Source: Streptomyces sp. P3 | GTDB lineage: Bacteria > Actinomycetota > Actinomycetes > Streptomycetales > Streptomycetaceae | Reading direction: 5' to 3' | DNA: 64,000 nt | Assembly (NCBI RefSeq): GCF_003032475.1 | Contig: NZ_CP028369.1 | Span: 6,572,001-6,636,000 of the forward strand | Position numbers and translations under genes: made by a program | The notes under the pieces: model-generated | What the model was told of the DNA's origin: nothing | Seen by the model: only the letters and a program-made list of their open reading frames with translations | Databases searched by the model: none | Shown: positions 16,915-24,212 of the stretch, piece after piece | Position numbering within the stretch: position 1 is the first letter of the stretch | How the letters are laid out: the number at the start of each line of letters is the position of its first letter

Positions 16915-17400
16915 TCACGCGGGACGCGGACCGCGCTGCGGGGGGACCGAGGACAACCGGAACCACACCGCCTTGCCCTGCTCGGTGGGCCGGTGCCCGC
17001 AGGACGAGCTGAGGGCGCGGATCAGCAGCAGCCCGCGGCCGTGCTCCTGCCAGGGGTCGGGCTCCCGGCCGGACGGACGGGTGAGGTCCCCGGGCGGCGC
17101 CGGGTCGCCGTCGTGCACCTCGACCTGGCATCCACCCGGATGCAGTTCCACGACCAGCTCTATCGGCGCGTCCCCGGTGGTGTGCTCCACGGCGTTCGCC
17201 ACCAGCTCCGCCGTGAGCAGCTCCGCCGTGTCGCTGTCCGCCCCGTGCTTCAGCTCGGCCAGCGCCGTACGGACCAGCGCACGGGCCACCGGCACGGCCG
17301 CGGCAGAGTGCGGCAGTGCGATTCGCCAGGAGGCGGCGGAGTCGGAGGGGCGTTCGTGCAAGGCGAGTCCGTTCATGGCGCAGGTTCCCGTGATCGACAT
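16915..17400 (-). CDS. Anti-sigma-factor-like ATP-binding (HATPase) protein
   Basis: A 161-residue single-domain GHKL ATPase of the RsbW/SpoIIAB-like type that is very abundant in Streptomyces. It has the N-box ELVANAVEHT, the G1 box VEVHDGDPAPP and the G2 box EHGRGLLLIRALSSSCGHR. Members bind anti-anti-sigma factors or sigma factors, or simply bind ATP in signalling circuits; no partner is encoded here. I prefer the ATG at 17400 (MSITGT), preceded on this strand by AGGAC. It is an orphan regulator next to the aromatic-CoA cluster, with no obvious link to it. Confidence 0.85.
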   Translation of the reverse strand: MSITGTCAMNGLALHERPSDSAASWRIALPHSAAAVPVARALVRTALAELKHGADSDTAELLTAELVANAVEHTTGDAPIELVVELHPGGCQVEVHDGDPAPPGDLTRPSGREPDPWQEHGRGLLLIRALSSSCGHRPTEQGKAVWFRLSSVPPQRGPRPA

Positions 17401-17630
17401 CAGGCGTCCTGCCTTCAACTTTCAGGAATGGTACGGCGACCTCCGGCAGAGGCGCTCGGTGGGCACCGCGCGGGACGTTCCGACCCCGCTGTCGGGCGGC
17501 TTACCCGCGTCAACGGTCGCCCTCGCGCACCTGATCCGGTTGTTACCGCCTTATCGACGACCGGTGACGTGTGTGACGGGCGCATGCCGTGCGGTGACAC
17601 GGCGATACAGGGCGATTCTGCCCTCGCCGT

Positions 17631-17657
17631 ATATCGCGTACTCATGACGACAGTCAC
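17631..17657 (+). promoter_or_regulatory. Putative PaaX-type operator, copy 1 (hydratase operon)
   Basis: ATATCGCGTAC-N3-TGAC-N4-GTCAC. The same element in the same geometry occurs on the other strand at 23921-23895, upstream of the CoA-ligase gene. The central TGAC-N4-GTCA is a palindrome. TGATAA at 17664-17669 may be the -10 element, which would place the operator over the -35. Confidence 0.65.
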
Positions 17658-17702
17658 GAGAGAGTGATAACTTCGAAGGCGACTGTCGAGGAGGCCGCCC
17701 TC

Positions 17703-18530
17703 ATGAGTCCCTTCACCGGCTCCGCCGCCCGCACCCCCGACTGGCGCCATCTGCGCGTCGAGCACACCGACGGCGTCGCCACCGTCACCCTCGCCCGCCC
17801 GGAAAAGCTCAACGCCCTCACCTTCGGCGCCTACGCCGACCTGCGCGACCTGCTCGCCGAGTTGTCCAGGGAGCGGTCGGTCCGCGCCCTGGTGCTGGCC
17901 GGCGAAGGCCGGGGCTTCTGCTCCGGCGGCGACGTCGACGAGATCATCGGCGCCACCCTCGGCATGGACACCGCCCAGCTCCTGGACTTCAACCGGATGA
18001 CCGGCCAGGTCGTACGGGCCCTGCGGGAGTGCCCGTTCCCGGTGATCGCCGCCGTGCACGGAGTGGCGGCCGGCGCCGGCGCGGTCCTCGCCCTGGCCGC
18101 CGACTTCCGGGTCGCCGACCCCGGTGCCCGCTTCGCCTTCCTCTTCACCCGCGTCGGCCTCTCCGGCGGCGACATGGGCGCCGCCTACCTGCTGCCCCGG
18201 ATCGTCGGACTCGGCCACGCCACCCGGCTGCTCATGCTCGGCGAACCCGTCCGCGCCCCCGAGGCCGAGCGGATCGGCCTGATCAGCGAACTGACCGAGG
18301 AAGGACAGGCCGACGCGGCCGCCCACACCCTGGCCCGCCGCCTGGCCGACGGCCCGGCCCTCGCCCACGCCCAGACGAAGGCTCTGCTGACCGCCGAACT
18401 GGACATGCCGCTCGCGGCCTCCGTGGAACTCGACGCCGCCACTCAGGCCCTTTTGATGAACGGCGAGGACTACGCCGAGTTCCACGAGGCGTTCACGCAG
18501 AAGCGTGCCCCGAAATGGCGAGGCCGATGA
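17703..18530 (+). CDS. Enoyl-CoA hydratase/isomerase family protein
   Basis: A 275-residue crotonase-fold protein. Features: VTLARPEKLNALTFGAYADL, the oxyanion-hole segment GEGRGFCSGGDVDEIIGA, the second oxyanion strand AAVHGVAAGAGAVLALAADF, and GGDMGAAYLLPRIVG at the usual catalytic loop. In this context it probably hydrates a ring-derived unsaturated CoA ester after ring hydroxylation and reduction. The ATG at 17703 is preceded by GAGGAGG with good spacing; an upstream GTG at 17664 is less likely. The stop overlaps the ATG of the next gene (ATGA at 18527-18530). Confidence 0.9.
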   Translation: MSPFTGSAARTPDWRHLRVEHTDGVATVTLARPEKLNALTFGAYADLRDLLAELSRERSVRALVLAGEGRGFCSGGDVDEIIGATLGMDTAQLLDFNRMTGQVVRALRECPFPVIAAVHGVAAGAGAVLALAADFRVADPGARFAFLFTRVGLSGGDMGAAYLLPRIVGLGHATRLLMLGEPVRAPEAERIGLISELTEEGQADAAAHTLARRLADGPALAHAQTKALLTAELDMPLAASVELDAATQALLMNGEDYAEFHEAFTQKRAPKWRGR

Positions 18531-21247
18531 AGCCGATGAAACCGTCTTCGAGAACAACGTCTTCCAGGACACCGGTTTCCGAGACGGCAAGCTCTGTGAC
18601 ACCGATTGCTGGGGCTGGGGCTTCGGGGGCGCCAGCAGCGGATATCGAGAAACCGGTTGCCGAAACGGAACCTCAGAGGACAGCGGCCGCCGACGCGACA
18701 ACGGCAAGGACACCGGTTTCGGAAACGGCAACTCTTGTGACACCGCTTTCCCGGACAGCGGCGTCAAGGACGCCGGTTTCCCAAACGGCCCCCCGTGTGC
18801 CACCGCTTTCCGGGACCCGGTTTTCCGAGACCAGACCTTCCGGGACCCGGTCTTCCGGGACCTCTGGCTCTGCGGCGACGGCCTCCGAGTTCCGGGACGA
18901 CATCGGTGCAAGGGGCCGCCGCGGTCCCCGACCAGTGCCGTCCGGCCACCCAGAGCCGCCCGCCCCGGCCGGCCGCCCCCGGCGTATCGCGATCATCGGC
19001 GGCGGACCCGGCGGCCTCTACGCCGCAGCCCTGCTCAAACGCCTCGACCCCGCCCGCGAGATCACCCTCTGGGAACGCAACGCCCCCGAGGACACCTTCG
19101 GCTTCGGCGTCGTCCTCTCCGACGAGACCCTGGGCGGCATCGAACACGCCGACCCGGTCGTGTACCGGTCCCTGCGGGAGGACTTCGTCCGGTGGGACGA
19201 CATAGACATCGTCCACCGCGGCATCCGGCACACCTCCGGCGGGCACGGTTTCGCCGCCCTCGGCCGCCGCAGACTGCTGGAGATCCTGCACGAGCGCTGC
19301 CGCTCCCTCGGCGTCGACCTGCGCTTTTGCACGCAGGCGCCCGCCCCCGCCCGCCTGGCGCGGGAGTACGACCTCGTCATCGCCGCGGACGGGGTGCACA
19401 GCGCCACCCGGGAAACGTACGCGGAGGTTTTTGGGCCCCGGGTGACCGGCCACCGCTGCCGTTACATCTGGCTCGCCGCGGACTTCGCCTTCGACGCCTT
19501 CCGCTTCGAGATCGCCGAGACCGAGCACGGCGTGATGCAACTGCACGGCTACCCCTACGCGGCCGAAGCCTCGACCGTGATCGTCGAGATGCGCGAGGAG
19601 GTATGGCGAGCAAGCGGTTTCGACGAACTCGACGAGCAGGAGTCCGTCGCGCACTGCGCCAAGATCTTCGCCGACGCGCTCGGCGGCCGTGCCCTGCAGT
19701 CCAACAACTCCGCCTGGACCACCTTCCGCACGGTCGTCAACGCACGCTGGTCGCACGGCAACGTGGTCCTCCTGGGCGACGCGGCGCACACCGCCCACTT
19801 CTCCATCGGTTCCGGCACCAAGCTGGCCGTCGAGGACGCGCTGGCGCTCGCCGCCTGCCTGGAGGAACACCCCGACCTCGGTACGGCGTCGACCGCCTAC
19901 GAGGAGGAGCGCCGACCCGTCGTCGCCTCCACCCAGCGGGCCGCCCGCGCCAGCCTGGAATGGTTCGAGAACATCGGGCTCTACCTCGGCCAGCCGCCCC
20001 GCAGGTTCGCCTTCAACCTGCTCACCCGCAGTCGTCGAGTGACCCATGACAACCTGCGGCTGCGCGACTCCCGCTTCACCGCCGCCGTGGAGCGCGAGTT
20101 CGGGTGCCCGCCCGGAACGCCCCCGATGTTCACGCCGTTCCGGCTGCGCGGCCTGACCCTGCGCAACCGGGTCGTCGTGTCGCCCATGGACATGTACTCG
20201 GCGGTGGACGGTCTCCCCGGCGACCTCCACCTCGTCCACCTCGGCGCCCGTGCCCTCGGCGGAGCCGGACTGGTGATGACGGAGATGGTGTGCGTGTCCC
20301 CGGAGGGCCGCATCACACCCGGCTGCACCGGTCTCTACACCGACCGGCAGGCCGACGGCTGGCGGCGGGTCACCGACTTCGTGCACGAGCACGCACCGGG
20401 AGCCGCCATCGGCGTGCAACTCGGCCACTCGGGACGCAAGGGCTCGACGAGGCTCATGTGGGAGGGCATGGACGAACCGCTGCCGGACGGCAACTGGCCG
20501 CTCGTGGCCGCGTCCCCTCTGCCGTACAAGCCGGGCAGTCAGACACCGCGCGAACTCGATCACGACCAACTCGCAGATCTGCGCGCCCAGTTCAAGGCCG
20601 CCGCTCGTCGGGCTGCGAGAGCCGGCTTCGACCTCCTCGAACTGCACTGTGCGCACGGCTACCTGCTGTCCGGCTTCCTCTCCCCGCTCACCAACCGCCG
20701 CACGGACGCCTACGGAGGCTCTCTCGCCGGACGGCTGCGGTTCCCGCTCGAGGTCTTCGACGCGGTCCGCGAGGCGTGGCCGGCGCAGCGACCGATGACG
20801 GTCCGTATCTCGGCCGTCGACTGGGCCGAGGGCGGCACGTCGGCCGACGACGCCGTCCGCATCGCCCGCGCGTTCGCCGAGCACGGCGCCGACGCCGTCG
20901 ACGTCTCCACGGGACAGGTGGTGGCCGAGGAACGTCCCGACTACGGACGCTCGTACCAGACGCCGTTCGCCGACCGCATCCGCCACGAGGCGGGCGTCCC
21001 GGTGATCGCGGTCGGCGCGATCTCCTCCTGGGACGACGTCAACTCACTGATCCTGGCGGGCCGTACCGACCTCTGCGCCCTCGCACGGCCCCACCTCTAC
21101 GACCCGAACTGGACCCTGCACGCGGCCGCCGAGCAGGGCTACTCCGGCCCGGGCGCCGAATGGCCCGCACCGTACCGCGCGGGCAGCAGACCCCCGCGCA
21201 CCGGCCGCGCCGACGCGCCCAAACCCCGCCTGACCCTCGGAGGATGA
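18527..21247 (+). CDS. Bifunctional aryl-CoA hydroxylase / old-yellow-enzyme reductase (anthraniloyl- or salicylyl-CoA type)
   Basis: A 906-residue fusion. Residues from about 153 to 530 are a class-A FAD monooxygenase: RIAIIGGGPGGLYAAAL, an internal VIAADGVHSATRE (the DG motif) and GNVVLLGDAAHTAHFSIGSG. From about 540 to 890 is an old-yellow-enzyme FMN barrel: FTPFRLRGLTLRNRVVVSPM, GVQLGHSGRKGS and ELHCAHGYLLSGFLSPLTN. This domain order is that of 2-aminobenzoyl-CoA monooxygenase/reductase and of proteins annotated as salicylyl-CoA 5-hydroxylase/oxidoreductase. The first 150 residues are a repetitive Thr/Pro/Ser/Glu/Ala stretch absent from the family. I kept the ATGA-coupled start; a GTG at 18935 is an alternative that removes the extension. 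Substrate is inferred from the neighbouring ligase and RidA. Confidence 0.85.
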   Translation: MKPMKPSSRTTSSRTPVSETASSVTPIAGAGASGAPAADIEKPVAETEPQRTAAADATTARTPVSETATLVTPLSRTAASRTPVSQTAPRVPPLSGTRFSETRPSGTRSSGTSGSAATASEFRDDIGARGRRGPRPVPSGHPEPPAPAGRPRRIAIIGGGPGGLYAAALLKRLDPAREITLWERNAPEDTFGFGVVLSDETLGGIEHADPVVYRSLREDFVRWDDIDIVHRGIRHTSGGHGFAALGRRRLLEILHERCRSLGVDLRFCTQAPAPARLAREYDLVIAADGVHSATRETYAEVFGPRVTGHRCRYIWLAADFAFDAFRFEIAETEHGVMQLHGYPYAAEASTVIVEMREEVWRASGFDELDEQESVAHCAKIFADALGGRALQSNNSAWTTFRTVVNARWSHGNVVLLGDAAHTAHFSIGSGTKLAVEDALALAACLEEHPDLGTASTAYEEERRPVVASTQRAARASLEWFENIGLYLGQPPRRFAFNLLTRSRRVTHDNLRLRDSRFTAAVEREFGCPPGTPPMFTPFRLRGLTLRNRVVVSPMDMYSAVDGLPGDLHLVHLGARALGGAGLVMTEMVCVSPEGRITPGCTGLYTDRQADGWRRVTDFVHEHAPGAAIGVQLGHSGRKGSTRLMWEGMDEPLPDGNWPLVAASPLPYKPGSQTPRELDHDQLADLRAQFKAAARRAARAGFDLLELHCAHGYLLSGFLSPLTNRRTDAYGGSLAGRLRFPLEVFDAVREAWPAQRPMTVRISAVDWAEGGTSADDAVRIARAFAEHGADAVDVSTGQVVAEERPDYGRSYQTPFADRIRHEAGVPVIAVGAISSWDDVNSLILAGRTDLCALARPHLYDPNWTLHAAAEQGYSGPGAEWPAPYRAGSRPPRTGRADAPKPRLTLGG
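18551..18850. repeat. Threefold 20-codon repeat region at the start of the hydroxylase gene
   Basis: In the hydroxylase frame the pattern SRTPVSETA...VTPLS recurs three times, at roughly 18560-18615, 18705-18765 and 18765-18825. The DNA core GGACACCGGTTTC is repeated with an unusually A/T-rich third codon position. A second forward frame is also open and has higher G+C third positions, so its coding status is ambiguous. Confidence 0.6.
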
Positions 21248-21306
21248 GGCCGTCGTCCTGTCCCAGGCGGGGCTGGTCGGTGCGGGTCCCGGTCGGACAC
21301 GACCCG

Positions 21307-21332
21307 GGCCCGGTGCCGGGCTGCACCGGGCC
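21307..21332. terminator. Bidirectional hairpin between hydroxylase and paaX-like genes
   Basis: A 9-bp stem, GGCCCGGTG (21307-21315) and CACCGGGCC (21324-21332), with an 8-nt loop, lies midway between two convergent genes. Confidence 0.65.
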
Positions 21333-21365
21333 GCCGATGCGAACCGGGCAGAACGGCGCCCGGCC

Positions 21366-22178
21366 TCACACTCCGACGAACTCCGCTCCCGCGTCGCGCA
21401 GCCGCTCGTGCAGCCCCTGGAAGACGGCCGCGGACCGTGTGCCCGGCCAGTCCCGCGGCAGCAGGCGGGCGGGCAGGCCGGGGTCGACGTAGGGCAGATG
21501 CCGCCAGGAGTCCAGCGCGAGGAGGTAGTCGCGGTAGGCCTCCTCGGGCGGAGTGTCCGGCCGTTGCCGCCAGTCCCGCAGCACGCTCGCGTGGCGGTCG
21601 AGGAAGGTCTCGTGCTCCTTGGCGATGGCGGCCAGGTCCCACCAGCGGGCCACGGCGTCGACGGTCGGCGCGAAGCCGAGATGCTCGCCCCGGAACAGAT
21701 CGACGTACGAGTCCAGGTGCAGCCGGCGGAGCGTGTGCCGGGTCTCGTCGTACAGGCGTGCCGGGGCGATCCAGACCCCCGGGGTCGCCGTGCCGAACCC
21801 CAGCCCCGCCAGTCGCGACCGCAGCACATGCCGCTTCTGCCGCTCCGACTCGGGCACCGAGAACACCGCCAGCACCCAGCCCTCGTCCTCGGGAGACGCC
21901 GTGGCGTAGACGCGTCGGTCGCCGTCCTCGAGCAACTGACGTGCCTCTGCGGACAGTTCGTAGCCCGCCGCACCCTGCGAGGTGCGCGCCGGCAACAGCA
22001 GTCCCCGGCGTTTCAGCCGGGAGACCGAGGAGCGCACGGAGGGCGCGTCGACGCCGACCGCGGCGAGCAGCCGGATCAGCTCGGCGACGGGCACGGGCCC
22101 TGGGACGAAGCGGCCGTACGCGCCGTAGAGCGTGACGATGAGAGACCGAGGTGCGGGCTGGTCGGACACGTTGATCAT
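21366..22178 (-). CDS. PaaX-family transcriptional repressor
   Basis: A 270-residue PaaX-type regulator. The N-terminal winged helix (SLIVTLYGAYGRF, then DAPSVRSSVSRLKRRGLL) is followed by the central domain (WVLAVFSVPESERQKRHVLRSRL) and the C-terminal domain characteristic of the family (PPEEAYRDYLLALDSWR). PaaX senses phenylacetyl-CoA in Escherichia coli; paralogues sense other aryl-CoA esters. Its position directly downstream (15 bp) of the CoA-ligase gene, and the shared 27-bp element at both catabolic promoters, suggest it senses the aryl-CoA made by that ligase and represses both units (inference). Confidence 0.9.
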   Translation of the reverse strand: MINVSDQPAPRSLIVTLYGAYGRFVPGPVPVAELIRLLAAVGVDAPSVRSSVSRLKRRGLLLPARTSQGAAGYELSAEARQLLEDGDRRVYATASPEDEGWVLAVFSVPESERQKRHVLRSRLAGLGFGTATPGVWIAPARLYDETRHTLRRLHLDSYVDLFRGEHLGFAPTVDAVARWWDLAAIAKEHETFLDRHASVLRDWRQRPDTPPEEAYRDYLLALDSWRHLPYVDPGLPARLLPRDWPGTRSAAVFQGLHERLRDAGAEFVGV

Positions 22179-22193
22179 CTTAGGTCTTCGGCA

Positions 22194-23798
22194 TCACGGC
22201 TGGTCACCTTCGGTGCAACCGCTTACGCGCAGCCTGAACCGCTGAAGCTTGCCGGTCGCCGTGCGCGGCAGCGCCTCCAGGAAGACCACCTCGCGCGGGC
22301 ACTTGTAGGGGGCGAGCTCCTCCTTGAGGAAGGCGCGCAGGGTCTCGGCGTCGCGCCGCGCGCCCTCCCGCAGGACGGTGAACGCGACCACCGCCTGCCC
22401 ACGGCGTTCGTCGGGTCGTCCCACGACCGCCGCCTCGAGCACGTCGGGATGACGCAGCAGCGCCTCCTCGACCTCGGGCCCGGAGATGTTGTACCCGGCC
22501 GAGATGATCATGTCGTCCGCGCGGGCGACGTACCGGAAGTAGCCGTCGGGCTCGCGGACGTAGGTGTCACCGGTGACGTTCCAGCCGTCCCGCACGTACT
22601 GCTGCTGGCGTGGGTCGGCCAGGTACCGGCAGCCCACCGGGCCGCGCACGGCGAGCAGTCCGGGCTCGCCGTCAGGCACGGGCGCACCGGACGCGTCCTG
22701 TACACGCGCGTGCCAGCCGGGCACCGGAACGCCGGTGGTGCCGGGCCGGATCCGCTCGTCCGCGGCGGAGATGAAGATGTGCAGCAGCTCCGTGGCCCCG
22801 ATGCCGTTGATCAGCCGCAGACCGGTCCGCTCGTGCCAGGCGTGCCAGGTGGCCGCGGGCAGGTTCTCGCCGGCGGAGACGCAGCGCCGCAGGGACGACA
22901 CGTCGTGGTCGTCGAGATCGTCGAGCATCGCCCGATAGGCGGTGGGCGCGGTGAACAGCACGGACACGCGGTGCGCGGCGATCGCCGGCAACAGCTGCCG
23001 GGGGCCCGCCTGTTCCAGCAGCAGCGCGCTCGCCCCGGCCCGCATCGGAAAGACGACGAGGCCGCCGAGCCCGAAGGTGAAGCCGAGCGGCGGACTGCCC
23101 GCGAAGACATCGTCCGCAAGCGGTTTCAGAACGTGTTCCGAGAACGTGTCGGCTATCGCCAGGACGTCCCGGTGGAAATGCAGACAGCCCTTGGGGCGAC
23201 CGGTGGTGCCGGAGGTGAACGCAATCAGCGCAATGTCGTCGGAAGCGGTTTCGACAGCCCGAAAGGGTTCTGTCGACGACGGCCGGTTCAACAGGTCGTC
23301 GGGGCCGTCACCGCCGTACGTGGTGATCCGCAGACCGGGAGTTTCCGCCTTGACGAGGTCGTCGACCGCCCGGATGTCGCACAGCGCGTGCCCGACCCGG
23401 GCGATCTCGCACATGGTGCGCAGTTCGTGCGGACGCTGCTGGGCGAGGACGGTAACCGCGATTGCACCCGCTTTCAGCACGGCCAGCCAGCAGGCCGCCA
23501 GCCAGGGCGTGGTGGGCCCGCGCAGCAGCACCCGGTTGCCGGGGACGACCCCCAGGTCGGCGGTGAGCACATGCGCGATTCGGTCGACACGGGCACGCAA
23601 CTCGCCGTACGTCCACGACGGCCCGGACGCGGTGTGGAACACGGGCCGCTCCGGTGTGGCCCCGTCGAGCAGCGCGGCGGCGCAGTTCACCCGCCCGGGG
23701 TAGTTCAGCGCGGGCAGCTCGAAGCGCAGCTCGGGCCGGTGGCCGGGCGGCGGGAGGTGGTCGCGCGCGAAGGTGTCGACGTGGGCCGAGACGTTCAT
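22194..23798 (-). CDS. Aryl-CoA ligase (2-aminobenzoate/benzoate-CoA ligase type)
   Basis: A 534-residue acyl-adenylate-forming enzyme. It has the P-loop-like FTSGTTGRPKGCLHFH, the A5-type INGIGATELLH, the hinge YRYVARADDMIISAGYNI-like segment YFRYVARADDMIISAGYN, and the terminal lysine in PRTATGKLQRFRL. The N-terminus and LHFHRDVL are typical of benzoate- and 2-aminobenzoate-CoA ligases rather than long-chain acyl-CoA synthetases. The reaction is aromatic acid + ATP + CoA to aryl-CoA + AMP + PPi. It should start the pathway carried out by the fused hydroxylase. It is transcribed ahead of the PaaX-like gene. Confidence 0.88.
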   Translation of the reverse strand: MNVSAHVDTFARDHLPPPGHRPELRFELPALNYPGRVNCAAALLDGATPERPVFHTASGPSWTYGELRARVDRIAHVLTADLGVVPGNRVLLRGPTTPWLAACWLAVLKAGAIAVTVLAQQRPHELRTMCEIARVGHALCDIRAVDDLVKAETPGLRITTYGGDGPDDLLNRPSSTEPFRAVETASDDIALIAFTSGTTGRPKGCLHFHRDVLAIADTFSEHVLKPLADDVFAGSPPLGFTFGLGGLVVFPMRAGASALLLEQAGPRQLLPAIAAHRVSVLFTAPTAYRAMLDDLDDHDVSSLRRCVSAGENLPAATWHAWHERTGLRLINGIGATELLHIFISAADERIRPGTTGVPVPGWHARVQDASGAPVPDGEPGLLAVRGPVGCRYLADPRQQQYVRDGWNVTGDTYVREPDGYFRYVARADDMIISAGYNISGPEVEEALLRHPDVLEAAVVGRPDERRGQAVVAFTVLREGARRDAETLRAFLKEELAPYKCPREVVFLEALPRTATGKLQRFRLRVSGCTEGDQP

Positions 23799-23894
23799 GG
23801 GTGTTCGCCCCCTTGCCTGGATGGACTGTCCGGCTGGGCTGCCCGGGAGGGCGTCGTCATCGTCGTGGGATCGCGCAAGGAGCGTATCGCGTTG

Positions 23895-23921
23895 GTGACG
23901 ACAGTCAACGGTACGCGATAT
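23895..23921 (-). promoter_or_regulatory. Putative PaaX-type operator, copy 2 (CoA-ligase promoter)
   Basis: Read on the minus strand: ATATCGCGTAC-N3-TGAC-N4-GTCAC, from 23921 to 23895, identical in layout to 17631-17657. TTGACT inside it (23908-23903) could be the -35 of the ligase promoter. The site lies 96 bp before the ligase start, and also upstream of the divergent acyl-CoA dehydrogenase. Confidence 0.65.
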
Positions 23922-24212
23922 CGTCGAGGGAGGGTACGGCCGGCGTGACCGTGCGGACGAACCGGGAGGAGGGCGCGAGGGGCGCGGCCGTGCGGACCAA
24001 CCCCGAGCACCGCGCGGACGAGCGACAGACCGCACCGGCGCCTCCCGGACGCGGGGCCGGGCCGCGCGAGCAAGCCGCCGGAACATGACCGACACGCGGG
24101 AGGACAGGCTGCACGAACCGGCTGCACGAACCGGCTGCACGGGCCGGCAGCTGACGGCCGCGACGGCCGTGCCGCGACCGGGCGGATCATTCACGGCAGA
24201 GGGGATTAGGCG

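Noticed and set aside
17415..18911. A minus-strand frame of 498 codons with SRK/KPVS-type repeats opposite the hydratase gene
   Set aside because: Most of it is the antisense of a clear enoyl-CoA hydratase; the repeated part is the complement of the repeat region at 18551-18850.
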